Below are positions 43,441 through 52,934 of a stretch of 64,000 nucleotides of DNA, one piece after another. Both the position numbers and the translations under genes were made by a program. Within the stretch, counting starts at the first letter, position 1. Every line of letters begins with the position of its first letter. The notes beneath the pieces were generated by a model. The model had not been told where the DNA came from, ran no database searches, and worked only from the letters and a program-made list of their open reading frames with translations. This DNA is from Echinicola jeungdonensis (GTDB taxonomy: Bacteria > Bacteroidota > Bacteroidia > Cytophagales > Cyclobacteriaceae), in the NCBI RefSeq assembly GCF_030409905.1, contig NZ_JAUFQT010000001.1, positions 2,875,001 through 2,939,000 of the forward strand. The letters are read 5' to 3'.

Positions 43441-44998
43441 ATTCTGGCCCTTTTGGAGGAACCATTACTACCTTTTCTTTATCTACCATCACTGCCCCGG
43501 CAGGAGATCCCTTAACTTTCCTTACATATTTACAAGGGGTATAAATAACAGGCGCCAAAGTTTCATTTTTGTTTTTAGAATAATAAGCAGCCATTTCTGC
43601 TGCTCTTTCAATTGTTGTTTTGGGGAAAGTTAATCCAGATTTATACTTGATAATTACATGGGAACCGGAAACATCCTTGGCATGAAGCCATAAATCATCC
43701 TTCCAGCTGTAATACCGGAGCATTTCATCATTGGCTTTGGCAGATTTCCCCACCAGGATTTCAAATCCATCAAATTCAAACCTTTTGAATGGAATCCGTT
43801 CCTCTTTTTCTTTGTGTTTGGGACCTAGACCATTTGTCTTGGCAAATTGCCTTAATGTTTTAAAATCTTTTATCTCATTCAATTCCTCTAATAATTCTTC
43901 CAGCTCCAGGAAATGGGTTTCCTTTTCGGAAATGTTATTTAGAAGTTGTTGTTCTTCAATTTTCCTGTTTTTGGATTTTCGGTAAAGATTTTCCGCCTGT
44001 TTTTGAGGAGAAACCCCATCTTTAAGTTTGATGACAATTTCTTTGTTTTCATAAAAATCAAATAGGGTGACCTTTTCCGCTCTTTTTGGAATTTGATGGA
44101 GATTGGCCATAATGATATCCGCTATTTGGTTTAGCGGTTTACCCTTTTGAAGAGATAAAAGCTTTTGGGTCGTTTTTTTTAAGTAAGCATGGGTTTTCTT
44201 TTTTTGTTCCTCCAATTGCTTTTGAATTTGGTGCTTTTCCTGGTCAAAAGCATGATGGACAATCGCAAATTTAAAGTATTCATTGCAGGCTTCGATGGGA
44301 TTCTCTGTTGTGAAAATGGGATTTTCTTCCGGTAATAGGCTGAGGTAATACTGACCCTTTTCCCGGCAAATAGAGAAAAGAGGACTGCTGAGCATATCCA
44401 ACATTTCTTGCATCAAAGTCCATTTGTTTTCCAGGTCAGCCGCTATATACCCTTTGTCCTTTAACCATGTTCTGGGGATTTTTCCTAGGGTAGGCAAAAA
44501 CTTCGAGGCATTCCCTTCCAACTCCACAAATCTTTCTTTTGTAATAGACAAATCCTTAAAAAGGGAAGAAAGGGTCAATGAATGATCATCTTGGAGCTCT
44601 CCTCTGAAAAGGCCGGAAGGAAAGGCCTCTTTTTGAGGAAACAACAGTATATTACTTCTGTTTCCATGGAGTTTGAAAAGGAATAATGCACCAGATTCAA
44701 ATTGCAGTGTAAATGCTCTTTCAAAAGGCAAAACTTCAAAGGACTGGACTACTTCTCCCTTTGCTTCGGGAAATAAATCCACACTGTTCTTTTTACTTCG
44801 GGCATATTCCTCCGGAAAACTAATGCAGGGATTGGAAGGGGATAAGTTGGCCCTGATATACTGGCTTTTTCCCTCCCTGGCAAAACCCATGATTAGTTCA
44901 TCTTTATTTTGGGAAAAACATTCCAATAGTTGAAATCCAACCAGCTCCCGTTGGAGGGCAGGGCAAAGGAATTTGAAGAAATGATAATTTAAATGCAT
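43439..44998 (-). CDS. NFACT-family protein (RqcH/Rqc2-like)
   Basis: 519 residues. The N-terminal NFACT-N region starts with MHLNYHFFKFL, where the usual start is MDGLVLxxL. A long charged coiled-coil follows (about 255-310: QKQLEEQKKKTHAYLKKTTQKLL). The C-terminal NFACT-R domain (about 410-510) has SWKDDLWLHAKDVSGSHVII and KYVRKVKGSPAGAV, the most conserved part of the family. Homologues bind stalled 50S subunits with peptidyl-tRNA and add alanine tails. It is last in a minus-strand operon; its ATG overlaps the stop of the PhnP-like gene by one base (TAATG). I did not see the DR motif typical of RqcH clearly, so tailing activity is inferred. Confidence 0.85.
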   Translation of the reverse strand: MHLNYHFFKFLCPALQRELVGFQLLECFSQNKDELIMGFAREGKSQYIRANLSPSNPCISFPEEYARSKKNSVDLFPEAKGEVVQSFEVLPFERAFTLQFESGALFLFKLHGNRSNILLFPQKEAFPSGLFRGELQDDHSLTLSSLFKDLSITKERFVELEGNASKFLPTLGKIPRTWLKDKGYIAADLENKWTLMQEMLDMLSSPLFSICREKGQYYLSLLPEENPIFTTENPIEACNEYFKFAIVHHAFDQEKHQIQKQLEEQKKKTHAYLKKTTQKLLSLQKGKPLNQIADIIMANLHQIPKRAEKVTLFDFYENKEIVIKLKDGVSPQKQAENLYRKSKNRKIEEQQLLNNISEKETHFLELEELLEELNEIKDFKTLRQFAKTNGLGPKHKEKEERIPFKRFEFDGFEILVGKSAKANDEMLRYYSWKDDLWLHAKDVSGSHVIIKYKSGLTFPKTTIERAAEMAAYYSKNKNETLAPVIYTPCKYVRKVKGSPAGAVMVDKEKVVMVPPKGPE

Positions 44999-45762
44999 TA
45001 ATCCAGGGTAATCTTTAAGCCATCATAGGCTAGGTACACTTGATCAGGCAAAAGTTGCTCGATGTCATGGTGGGTGCCCAATTTATGGCTTATATGGGTG
45101 AAATAGGCTTTTTCCGGTTTGATCAGGTGGACGATTTCCAGTGCTTCCTCCAATGTCAAATGGGATAAATGTTCTTTGATTTGAAGGGTGTTTAGTACCA
45201 ATATTTTGCTGCCTTTTATTTTATTTAATTCTTCGGAGGAAATCGATTTGGCATCTGTGATATAGGTGAAATCCTGGATGCGGTAACCAAAGACCGGTAG
45301 TTTATAATGTAAGACTTCGATGGGTTGGAAGTTTACCCCATGGACCTCAAAAGGCTTGTTTTTTATTTCATGGGTAATTACCCTGGGGACTCCTGGGTAT
45401 TTTTTTGCTGCAAAAATGTAAGAGAATTCCTTTTCTATCTGGTTGAGGACAGGGCGTGTCCCATAGACGGGCATATCTTTCATTTGCATAAAATTAAATG
45501 GCCGGATGTCATCCAGTCCGGCAGTATGGTCTTTATGCTCATGGGTATAAATGACAGCATCCAGGCGCTCTACGTTTTCACGGAGCATTTGCTGCCTGAA
45601 GTCAGGGCCAGTGTCGATCACAAAATGTTTGCCATCAATTTCTATAAGGATGGAGCTTCTTAAACGTTTGTCCCGGTAGTCCAGGGAAGAACATACTTCA
45701 CAATTACAGCCAATAACGGGAACTCCTTGGGAAGTTCCTGTTCCTAAAAAGGTGATTTTCAA
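44998..45762 (-). CDS. MBL-fold hydrolase, PhnP-like
   Basis: 254-residue metallo-beta-lactamase-fold phosphodiesterase. FLGTGTSQGVP at the start, a zinc-binding CNCEVC (about 19-24), the metal motif YTHEHKDHTAGLDD (about 73-86) and later HISHKLGTHHD match the PhnP/RNase Z-related subgroup. PhnP cleaves cyclic phosphoribosyl phosphate, but no phn genes are here. In Bacteroidota this gene is widespread without them and its substrate is unknown; a role in RNA or nucleotide repair is possible. It is coupled to both neighbours: ATGA overlap with the 92-aa gene and TAATG overlap with NFACT. Confidence 0.85.
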   Translation of the reverse strand: MKITFLGTGTSQGVPVIGCNCEVCSSLDYRDKRLRSSILIEIDGKHFVIDTGPDFRQQMLRENVERLDAVIYTHEHKDHTAGLDDIRPFNFMQMKDMPVYGTRPVLNQIEKEFSYIFAAKKYPGVPRVITHEIKNKPFEVHGVNFQPIEVLHYKLPVFGYRIQDFTYITDAKSISSEELNKIKGSKILVLNTLQIKEHLSHLTLEEALEIVHLIKPEKAYFTHISHKLGTHHDIEQLLPDQVYLAYDGLKITLD

Positions 45763-46037
45763 AGCTTCAATTCGGTTTGTTGGAGTTCGGTATAGAAATC
45801 CTGATTTTTTTTATTGCTAAACTCCTTTGGGTTGAAATTTAACTCTTTGAGGATATCAATGAGGGTGTTGATTTTTCCTTCCAGGGTGTAATATTTATTT
45901 ATAATAACGACTTTGGTGTCTTTTAGAATACAATACCCTGACTTAAAATTACCCTTTTCATACCTCAACATATAATCAGATTCTGCAAATAAGCTTTCTA
46001 TCTTGTCCAGGTAATTTTTGGTGTATTTTACGGCCAT
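45759..46037 (-). CDS. Conserved Bacteroidota small protein, function unknown
   Basis: 92 residues, soluble, basic overall. The central block (SDYMLRYEKGNFKSGYCILKDTKVV then INKYYTLEGKINTLIDIL, about residues 20-64) is strikingly conserved in homologues I recall across Bacteroidota, while the tail varies. I know no domain name or function. Its stop overlaps the start of the PhnP-like gene (ATGA), and the response regulator lies 9 bases upstream, so it is translated as part of this operon. Confidence 0.8.
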   Translation of the reverse strand: MAVKYTKNYLDKIESLFAESDYMLRYEKGNFKSGYCILKDTKVVIINKYYTLEGKINTLIDILKELNFNPKEFSNKKNQDFYTELQQTELKL

Positions 46038-46046
46038 TGCAGGAAT

Positions 46047-46430
46047 TTATGATTGGGGCATGTGTTTTTTTACCGTGCTTAGCAAGAGATCATAATCTAA
46101 TGGCTTTTGAAGATAATCATCAAGCCCAGCCTGTTTAAATTCATCCATGGTGAAATTCTGGTAATTTCCTGTGATTGCGACAATAGGGATTTTTGCCTTT
46201 TCGCTGTCCTTGAGGGCCCGGATGGCTTTGGTGCATTCGATCCCATTCATTACTGGCATATTGATATCCATCAGGATAAGGTCAAAATCTTCCTTTTGGA
46301 GTTTATCCAATACTTGTTTGCCATTTTTAACAGCTGTAATCTGAAAGTTTTCAAACATCAAAACGTTTTTGGTCAAATTGATGATGACAGAACTATCTTC
46401 GGCAACCAGTACTTTTTTCGTATCACTCAT
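46047..46430 (-). CDS. Single-domain response regulator (CheY-like)
   Basis: 127 residues, receiver domain only. The acidic pocket is AEDSS, the phosphoacceptor is Asp55 in LILMDINMPVMNG, and the conserved Thr and Lys are in IVAITG and LQKPL. There is no output domain, so it would signal through protein contact, possibly with the receiver-Hpt protein encoded just upstream. No histidine kinase gene is nearby. Confidence 0.92.
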   Translation of the reverse strand: MSDTKKVLVAEDSSVIINLTKNVLMFENFQITAVKNGKQVLDKLQKEDFDLILMDINMPVMNGIECTKAIRALKDSEKAKIPIVAITGNYQNFTMDEFKQAGLDDYLQKPLDYDLLLSTVKKHMPQS

Positions 46431-46437
46431 GATTTAT

Positions 46438-47178
46438 TCAAATGATTGTATTATTAAGGAAATCCCTGAAAGTATTTATTTGCTTTTGCAATGTTATATA
46501 ATCCTCTAAAATTTCTTCAAACTTTGCTGCTTTTATTTTGGATTCGAAGTGGGAAGCATGGAAAAATAAACGCATTGCTCCCAGTGTACCTGCATTTCCC
46601 TTTAATATATGAAGTTTTTGGCCAATATCAAGAAACTGTTTTCTTTCGATCAGCAATTTGATCTCATCAGTTAAGTCTTGAGCTTCTTTTATAAAATCTT
46701 CATATACGGTGGAAATGTTTTCTCTGGAATTATATTTTTTTAACTGGTTGAGGACTTTTTCGTCCAAAATAAAATTTTCATCAAGTTCTTCAGGTTGGTT
46801 CTGAATGTTTTCGTGATTGCGGAATTGGTGATAAATACAGTTAAGGAGTTCTTTAGGTTTGACCGGCTTGGGGATAAAATCATCAAAGCCTGTGGCCAAG
46901 AAGTATTCCCTGTCATTTTGGTGGGAATAAGCAGAAACTGCAATAATGGGGGAGTCGGTTAACTTTTCCTCCTTAATTACCTTGAGGGCAGTGATTCCGT
47001 CCATTTCTGGCATTTGGATATCCATAAGGATAAGGTCAAATGAGCTTTTTTTTATTTTATTGATTGCCTCCTTTCCATTTTCTGCTGAATCAAACTGGTA
47101 ATTGTGGCGGATGATATTTTCAAAAACTTTCCTGTTGAGGTCGTTGTCATCCACAATTAATACCTTTTTGTTTATCAT
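46438..47178 (-). CDS. Response regulator fused to a histidine phosphotransfer (Hpt) domain
   Basis: 246 residues. The N-terminal receiver has Asp53 in LILMDIQMPEMDG. After a linker a C-terminal Hpt four-helix domain contains KLHILKGNAGTLGA with the phospho-His at about 190. This is a phosphorelay intermediate: it can take phosphate on Asp53 and pass it through His190. With the CheY-like gene 7 bases downstream it could make a two-protein relay, but the kinase must be elsewhere. It is first in the five-gene operon running to NFACT. Confidence 0.92.
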   Translation of the reverse strand: MINKKVLIVDDNDLNRKVFENIIRHNYQFDSAENGKEAINKIKKSSFDLILMDIQMPEMDGITALKVIKEEKLTDSPIIAVSAYSHQNDREYFLATGFDDFIPKPVKPKELLNCIYHQFRNHENIQNQPEELDENFILDEKVLNQLKKYNSRENISTVYEDFIKEAQDLTDEIKLLIERKQFLDIGQKLHILKGNAGTLGAMRLFFHASHFESKIKAAKFEEILEDYITLQKQINTFRDFLNNTII

Positions 47179-47204
47179 GGCCTAATAATTCCTATTTTTG
47201 GGCT

Positions 47205-48152
47205 TTGCCGAATAGTTTTGACAGAATACCTTTTACTTTGGTACAAAAAAATAAATATTTACTGGTTATTGCTGGCCCAACAGCGGTGGGAAAAACAGCT
47301 TTATGCATAAATCTAGCGAAAAAATTTAATACTGTAATTATTTCATCTGACAGTAGGCAGTTTTTTAGAGAAATGGAACTGGGGACAGCTAAACCCTCCC
47401 AGGAGGAATTGGGACTTGTCCCTCATTATTTTATTAACCAACTGTCAATTCATGATCATTATGATGTACGGGATTTTGAAAAGGAGGCCCTCCATCTTTT
47501 GGACCAACTTTTTCAGGAACATGATTTAATCATTATGACCGGTGGTTCCGGCTTATATTTTGATGCGGTTTGTGAAGGTTTTGATGATATTCCGTCAATT
47601 GACCCAGAAATCAGGAAATATCTTAATCAGCTGTATGAGGAAATGGGGATTGAGGCTATCCAAAAGAAATTGTCACAATTGGATCCGGATTATTATGCTC
47701 AAGTGGACAAAAACAACCCTCAGCGGCTGATTCGTGGTTGTGAGGTGACCATGGGAACTGGTAAGCCTTTTAGTATTTATAGAAAAAAGAAAAAGGCAAA
47801 TAGGCCATTTAAGATAATAAAAGTTGGTTTGGAAAGGGACAGAGCTGAATTGTATGAGCGGATCAATTGGAGGATGGAGGAAATGATCAAAGCGGGCCTT
47901 TTTGAGGAAGCTGAAAGATTGTTTCCCTTTAAACACCTAAATGCCCTTCAAACAGTGGGGTATTCAGAGATTTTTGGATACTTGGAAGGTAATTATGACA
48001 GGGAAGAGGCTATTAGACTTTTGAAAAGGAATTCCCGGAGATATGCAAAAAGGCAAATGACCTGGTTTAGAAGGGATGAAAATATGCACTGGTTCCATCC
48101 ACAGCAAATCGACCAGATAGCCTCTTTTGTTGAAGATCAAATGGAAGTATGA
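47205..48152 (+). CDS. miaA: tRNA dimethylallyltransferase
   Basis: About 305-315 residues. It adds the dimethylallyl group to A37 of tRNAs reading UNN codons. VIAGPTAVGKTALCI is the P-loop. SDSRQFFREMELGTAKPS matches the MiaA family block, followed by DYDVRDFE-like HYDVRDFEKEA, TGGSGLYF and NNPQRLIRGCEV. The C-terminal half ends with RYAKRQMTWFRRD, the substrate-binding segment. No ATG fits: candidate starts are TTG 47205 and TTG 47238. The second leaves MVQKNKYLLVIAGPT, closer to homologues. The 3' end overlaps the convergent small membrane gene by 16 bases. Confidence 0.93.
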   Translation: MPNSFDRIPFTLVQKNKYLLVIAGPTAVGKTALCINLAKKFNTVIISSDSRQFFREMELGTAKPSQEELGLVPHYFINQLSIHDHYDVRDFEKEALHLLDQLFQEHDLIIMTGGSGLYFDAVCEGFDDIPSIDPEIRKYLNQLYEEMGIEAIQKKLSQLDPDYYAQVDKNNPQRLIRGCEVTMGTGKPFSIYRKKKKANRPFKIIKVGLERDRAELYERINWRMEEMIKAGLFEEAERLFPFKHLNALQTVGYSEIFGYLEGNYDREEAIRLLKRNSRRYAKRQMTWFRRDENMHWFHPQQIDQIASFVEDQMEV

Positions 48153-48460
48153 CCCATGATTTTGGCGATTAGATTATAGGGCTTTTCTTTTATTAATTCC
48201 TGGTACCGGTGGCGTAAAATTTTGGCAGTTCCCAGTTGCTTTTTGATGGAGGAAGATGGGGCCGCAGAAGCAGATTCTTCCAATTCATTCAAGTTTCTAC
48301 TGGAAAGCCCCGAAGGAGGGAGTGGCTTATGAAGCAATTCTGCTAATTGCTTATAAGCCAATAAAAATTGCTCCTTTTTATTCTTGATGCTGATATGGAC
48401 CACCATCACAAAGAGCAACACAAATCCTCCAAGGGTGAGAAATATTGGAACAAATCCCAT
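48137..48460 (-). CDS. Small membrane-anchored protein of unknown function
   Basis: About 107 residues: one N-terminal transmembrane helix (FVPIFLTLGGFVLLFVMVV), then a basic linker, a low-complexity stretch rich in Ser/Ala/Glu (ESASAAPSSS) and helical cytosolic parts. Not recognised beyond a loose resemblance to LemA-type single-helix proteins. The ATG at 48460 is preferred over a TTG at 48466, which directly abuts the pfkA stop. It is co-directional with and immediately downstream of pfkA, and its 3' end overlaps miaA. Confidence 0.65.
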   Translation of the reverse strand: MGFVPIFLTLGGFVLLFVMVVHISIKNKKEQFLLAYKQLAELLHKPLPPSGLSSRNLNELEESASAAPSSSIKKQLGTAKILRHRYQELIKEKPYNLIAKIMGHTSI

Positions 48461-48466
48461 TTTCAA

Positions 48467-49441
48467 TTAAATACTTAGGATTTCAATTAGTTTAAGAGTG
48501 TCCTCGTTTAGGGGTTTGTTTTTGGAGATGCAATCCTCAAACTTGGTGTAAACAATCTCGTCGTGGATAATTCCAGCCATGCAGTTGGCTTCACCAGACA
48601 ATAAACCATCCACTGCAGCCATTCCACATCTACTGGCCAACATTCTATCTTTTCCTGTTGGACTTCCTCCTCTTTGAATATGGCCTAAGGTGGTTACTTT
48701 GAAATCCTTGGTGTCATCTTTAATGGTATTCTTAACCTTTTCCATGATTTCAGCGGCACTTCCTTCTTCATCCCCTTCTGCTACAACTACCACACTTGAG
48801 GTTTTGCTTTTTCTCAAACCTTTCAGTTTTTCTACCACTTCATTCAAGGTGGTTTTGGTCTCAGGCACCATGACCATTTCAGCACCACCCCCAATGCCAC
48901 ATTCTACCGCAATGTATCCACTGTCTCTTCCCATTACCTCGATAAAGAAGATTCTGTCATGGGCTGCTGCAGTGTCCCGGATTTTATCAATAGCTTCCAA
49001 AGCTGTATTGATAGCTGTATCAAAACCGATCGTATAATCAGTTCCGTAAATATCATTATCAATAGTACCCGGGCAACCGATGGTAGGAATACCGAATTCC
49101 TCAAAGAAAATTTTGGCTCCGGTAAAAGTACCGTCACCTCCTATGGCTACCAGGCCTTCAATGCCGTGCTTTTTTATTTGTTCATAGGCTTTTTGTCTGC
49201 CCTCCTTGGTCCGGAATTCATTACTTCTGGCAGATTTTAAAATGGTTCCGCCCCGCTGTACAATGTTACTAACGGAATGGGATTCCATTTTATGAATTTC
49301 TCCTTTGATCATGCCATCATAACCGTACATAATACCATATACCTCAAGTCCATGGTAAATACCTGTTCTGACAACTGCCCTAAGACAAGCGTTCATTCCT
49401 GGAGCATCTCCTCCTGAAGTTAGTACTGCAATTTTTTTCAT
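48467..49441 (-). CDS. pfkA: 6-phosphofructokinase
   Basis: 324 residues, ATP-dependent PfkA type. It phosphorylates fructose 6-phosphate, the committed glycolytic step. TSGGDAPGMNACLR at the start, IGGDGTFTGA (about 100-109), the catalytic block GTIDNDIYGTDYTIGFDTA (about 124-142, with the Asp pair) and EVMGRDSGYIA are all present. GGDGT favours ATP over pyrophosphate as donor. It is divergent from the large T9SS protein gene, with a 377-base region between. Confidence 0.97.
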   Translation of the reverse strand: MKKIAVLTSGGDAPGMNACLRAVVRTGIYHGLEVYGIMYGYDGMIKGEIHKMESHSVSNIVQRGGTILKSARSNEFRTKEGRQKAYEQIKKHGIEGLVAIGGDGTFTGAKIFFEEFGIPTIGCPGTIDNDIYGTDYTIGFDTAINTALEAIDKIRDTAAAHDRIFFIEVMGRDSGYIAVECGIGGGAEMVMVPETKTTLNEVVEKLKGLRKSKTSSVVVVAEGDEEGSAAEIMEKVKNTIKDDTKDFKVTTLGHIQRGGSPTGKDRMLASRCGMAAVDGLLSGEANCMAGIIHDEIVYTKFEDCISKNKPLNEDTLKLIEILSI

Positions 49442-49818
49442 TAGTTCAATAGGTTTTTTCGCGGGCTAAAAATAGTGATTAATGAATGGAAAATTAATTT
49501 TTACAGAAAATCATTTTAAACACCCTGTTTTTCTTTCAAATTCGATTGAATATATTCCAACGGCGTTTTTTGTTCTTTGTTTTGCTTTTTTTCCAATTTT
49601 TCAGTAACAAAACTAACCAAAAATAAAATTTAAATATGTTTTATGGGTGTAAAATCATTTGCGTTTTTTAATTTCCTTTATATTTTTAGTAAATATATTA
49701 TGTTTATGAATTGTTTTGCTGTTTTTTGGTAAAAATGATAGCGAATTTTGTTAGTTGTATTTTCAATGTGTATTTGTTTGGAATTAATTATTATTTAACA
49801 ATTTGATTTGTGTTCGAT
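49442..49818. other. Divergent promoter region between pfkA and the T9SS protein
   Basis: 377 bases, very A/T-rich with long T-tracts, no ORF and no strong hairpin. It must contain promoters both ways. TGTATTTG at about 49769 resembles a -7 box for the plus strand, 40 bases before the start. Confidence 0.4.
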
Positions 49819-52800
49819 ATGAAAAAAAGTTTACTGTTTAGTATTATTGGGATTTTCCTTTATACCAAATTATTTTCTTTCCCAGATTTTCAGGAACCAG
49901 GGCTTCCTCCCGCAATTACCCTTTCAACAAAGATTTCCACCTTTGAAGTAGGAAAGGGACCTGTAAGTATTGACTCAGAAATAGTGGTAACTGATGAGGA
50001 TTCGGAAGTGGCTTCAAGAGCTAAAATAAGGTTGACCAACAGGCCAGATGGTGGAAATGAATTTATCAATATTAGTCCGGAAATCATCAATTTAGCTGAT
50101 GAGAATGGGTTGGACCTTACTTATAGTTTTACAACCGGGCAAATTGAGATTATTGGCGAAGCAGGATTTGACCTTTACCAACAGATTTTTAGACAATTTA
50201 AGTACAATAATCTTTCGGATTTTCCAGATAATTCTGACCGATTGGTTGATTTTACAATTTATGATTTGGAAGGAACTGAAAGCGTAACCAAATCCAAAAT
50301 TGTAAAAGTTAAAAATGTTACTGCGGTCATTTTAAATATTGAGGTTCCAGAGGAAGGGTCCTTTAAAACAGGGGATCAGATTGAAATTTCTCTAGAGTTT
50401 AATCAGCCGGTTTTTGTGGAAAATGGTATTCCTCAATTACTGTTTAATTTGGATGGAGATGAAGCATTGTTTGATTATAAGTCAGGTTCTGGAAGCAATC
50501 AGTTAGTTTTTCAATATACCGTAAATGAAGGTGATTTTTATATTGGAGCTGAGGTAGAGGTTCCTGAATTTATATTAGGAGAAAGCACAATTAGAGATGC
50601 TAATGAAGAGAATGCGGACTTATCCATTAATTCCTTCCCATCCCTGGAAGGAATACTTTTGGACGGGATTAATCCCTATGTGGCTCAAATTGACCTTCCT
50701 GAAATGAGAGAATATGGTTTATGTGAAGGGGATTCTTTGGTTTTTGGGTTGAAAATGAATGAGGAAGTTTCAATTACCGGGGAAAGTTTGGTGTTGCAAA
50801 TTGCTTTTGAATCTGGAGTTGTTGAGGCTTTATATAATCCAGAAAAAAGTAATAATGAAGTTTTGGTTTTTCAATATAAAGTTCAACCAGGAGATCGGGA
50901 TTTAGATGGTCCGGTGATCAATTCCTTGGTTTTGAATGGGACCATTATTCAGGATGGGGTTGGAAATGCCTTTGTTGATAGTGCCTTTTCCAATTCGGAA
51001 ATCCCAACAACTGCAGGTATTCTGATTGATACTGAAGCCCCCCCAGCTCCAACCTTGGGAGGAGTAAATCCTGATACAGGGAGTCTGGATAATGATGGAC
51101 TTTCCAATACCAATGAAATAACCTTGGTAGGGGAGTCAAACCCTAAATCAATGATTAAGGTGTTTGTTGATGGCGACCAGGTAGGGACCGTTGAAGCGGA
51201 TGAAAATGGTCAATGGGAGATGGATTTAAGCAGCCTTGAGTTGGAGGAAGGCAAGTATTCATTAACCGCCACTGCAACGGACAAAAATTGTAATGAAAGT
51301 GAGCAAAGTGCTCCCTTTAATTTAGAATTGGACTTGACAGCACCAGAAGTAATCACCCAGAATATTACTCTAGACCTTTCACCAGAAGGGACAGTAAGTT
51401 TGATGTCCTCTCAAATCAATAATGGAACCTCCGACAATGTAAGCGAACCTGAAGCATTGACTTATTCCATCAACAAGGAAAGTTTTAATTGTGAGGACAA
51501 AGGGGATCAGGAAGTGGAGTTGAAAGCAGTAGATGAAGCGGGGAATGAAGGGACCAATACAGCGGTGGTAACCGTACAAAACACTAATGCCCCTACATTT
51601 GGAGTCCAAAATGTTACCATAGCCTTGAATGAAGAAGGTGCTGCTGAATTAAGTCCTAAAGCCGTTTACAATGAGGTTTCTAGTGTTTGTTACTCTTTAG
51701 AACAGTTGGAGTTTGAATTGGACCGGTCTAGTTTTGGATGTAATGATTTAGGGGATAACTCATTAACGTTGACAGTAACGGATCCTGATGGAAATTCCAC
51801 ATCGCATGATTTTGTATTAACTGTTGAAGATAATATTGCTCCTGGTATAAGCGGAACCCCTGAGGAGATGGAGGTTTTCGGTGGAATATCTGGAGAATAT
51901 GAAGTGCCTGATTTCTTGGCTGACATGGAAGCAACTGACAACTGTTCGGTACAAGAATTCAAACAAACTCCTGAACCAGGAACACTACTTTCAGGATATA
52001 ATGAACCCCATACAATTTCCTTTATTGCTACCGATGCCTCCGGAAATGAGGTTGAAAGTTCCACCACTGTAGTGATCAAAAGTAATGTGGTTGCAGAGGT
52101 GACTGACCCAGAACTGATTTCAGTTGATTGGGGGACTCCTTGGGAGGATTTGGACCTACCTGAAGAAATGGAAATATCTTTAACATCTGGTGAACCTATG
52201 ACGGTTCAAGTTCTATGGGAACCTCAGGAATTTGAGCCTAAGGACCCGGGTGCATATCAAAATACAGGAACTTTGGAATTACCAGAGGGCTATTTAAATC
52301 CCGAAAATATTGGGCCAACAATTTCAATTTTAGTGGGAGATAAATTACCACCAGAATATATTTCATTAAGCAATTACTTCATTTCAGTAGAATCCGAGGT
52401 AAATGATTTGGTTGGAGAATTTACTACTCAGGATCCAATGGATGATGAGCATACTTATATGTTCCATGGGGAAGGTGAGGATAATCAGTATTTTAAAATT
52501 TCCGGGGATAACCTTTACTGGAACACTTCCGAGATTCTACCCAATAAGGAGGAATTTAATATTAAGGTTACTAGTACAGATGTGGAAGGAAACTCGGTAA
52601 CGGCTGTATTTGTCATCCACCGTACCAAACCTGGTTTGGAGGAGATGGAAATTCCAAATGTTTTCAGTCCCAATAATGACGGTATCAATGATGAATGGGG
52701 AGTGAAAACCCTGAATCATTATTCCGGAGTTAAAATTATGGTTTTTGAGAAAAGTGGACGCCTTCTGTTTTCTTCAACAGACCCAATGGTTCGTTGGGAT

Positions 52801-52908
52801 GGTAAATTTAATGGAAGGGATGTACCTGAAGGGAGCTACTTTTATGCAATTGAAATTGCAGAATCGGGAGAAAGAAGACGTGGAGTGTTGACTTTATTAC
52901 GTAATTAA
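49819..52908 (+). CDS. Large secreted multi-Ig/cadherin-like protein with T9SS type B sorting domain
   Basis: 1,029 residues with an N-terminal signal (LLFSIIGIFLYTKLFSF). In order: a cadherin-like region (about 25-170), two related beta-sandwich repeats with FNQPVFVENG and LKMNEEVSI (about 170-410), a bacterial Ig-like domain (KVFVDGDQVGTVEADENG, about 425-500), HYR-like repeats with DNTAPE-type and FIATDASGNEV motifs (about 505-755), a further Ig-like and cadherin-like pair (about 760-930), and the C-terminal type B sorting domain (PNVFSPNNDGINDEW, RWDGKFNGRDVPEGSYFYAIE; last 90). It is exported by the type IX system and held at the surface. The ATG at 49819 is preferred to a GTG three codons upstream. 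It probably acts as an adhesin with the PorP/SprF partner 26 bases downstream. Confidence 0.88.
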   Translation: MKKSLLFSIIGIFLYTKLFSFPDFQEPGLPPAITLSTKISTFEVGKGPVSIDSEIVVTDEDSEVASRAKIRLTNRPDGGNEFINISPEIINLADENGLDLTYSFTTGQIEIIGEAGFDLYQQIFRQFKYNNLSDFPDNSDRLVDFTIYDLEGTESVTKSKIVKVKNVTAVILNIEVPEEGSFKTGDQIEISLEFNQPVFVENGIPQLLFNLDGDEALFDYKSGSGSNQLVFQYTVNEGDFYIGAEVEVPEFILGESTIRDANEENADLSINSFPSLEGILLDGINPYVAQIDLPEMREYGLCEGDSLVFGLKMNEEVSITGESLVLQIAFESGVVEALYNPEKSNNEVLVFQYKVQPGDRDLDGPVINSLVLNGTIIQDGVGNAFVDSAFSNSEIPTTAGILIDTEAPPAPTLGGVNPDTGSLDNDGLSNTNEITLVGESNPKSMIKVFVDGDQVGTVEADENGQWEMDLSSLELEEGKYSLTATATDKNCNESEQSAPFNLELDLTAPEVITQNITLDLSPEGTVSLMSSQINNGTSDNVSEPEALTYSINKESFNCEDKGDQEVELKAVDEAGNEGTNTAVVTVQNTNAPTFGVQNVTIALNEEGAAELSPKAVYNEVSSVCYSLEQLEFELDRSSFGCNDLGDNSLTLTVTDPDGNSTSHDFVLTVEDNIAPGISGTPEEMEVFGGISGEYEVPDFLADMEATDNCSVQEFKQTPEPGTLLSGYNEPHTISFIATDASGNEVESSTTVVIKSNVVAEVTDPELISVDWGTPWEDLDLPEEMEISLTSGEPMTVQVLWEPQEFEPKDPGAYQNTGTLELPEGYLNPENIGPTISILVGDKLPPEYISLSNYFISVESEVNDLVGEFTTQDPMDDEHTYMFHGEGEDNQYFKISGDNLYWNTSEILPNKEEFNIKVTSTDVEGNSVTAVFVIHRTKPGLEEMEIPNVFSPNNDGINDEWGVKTLNHYSGVKIMVFEKSGRLLFSSTDPMVRWDGKFNGRDVPEGSYFYAIEIAESGERRRGVLTLLRN

Positions 52909-52934
52909 TTTGTTTGGCTTAAATTCCTAAAAAG

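Noticed and set aside
47217-47240. TTTG and TTACTTTG boxes overlapping the start of miaA.
   Set aside because: The spacer is only 12 bases and the boxes fall inside conserved-looking coding sequence, so I do not call a promoter.
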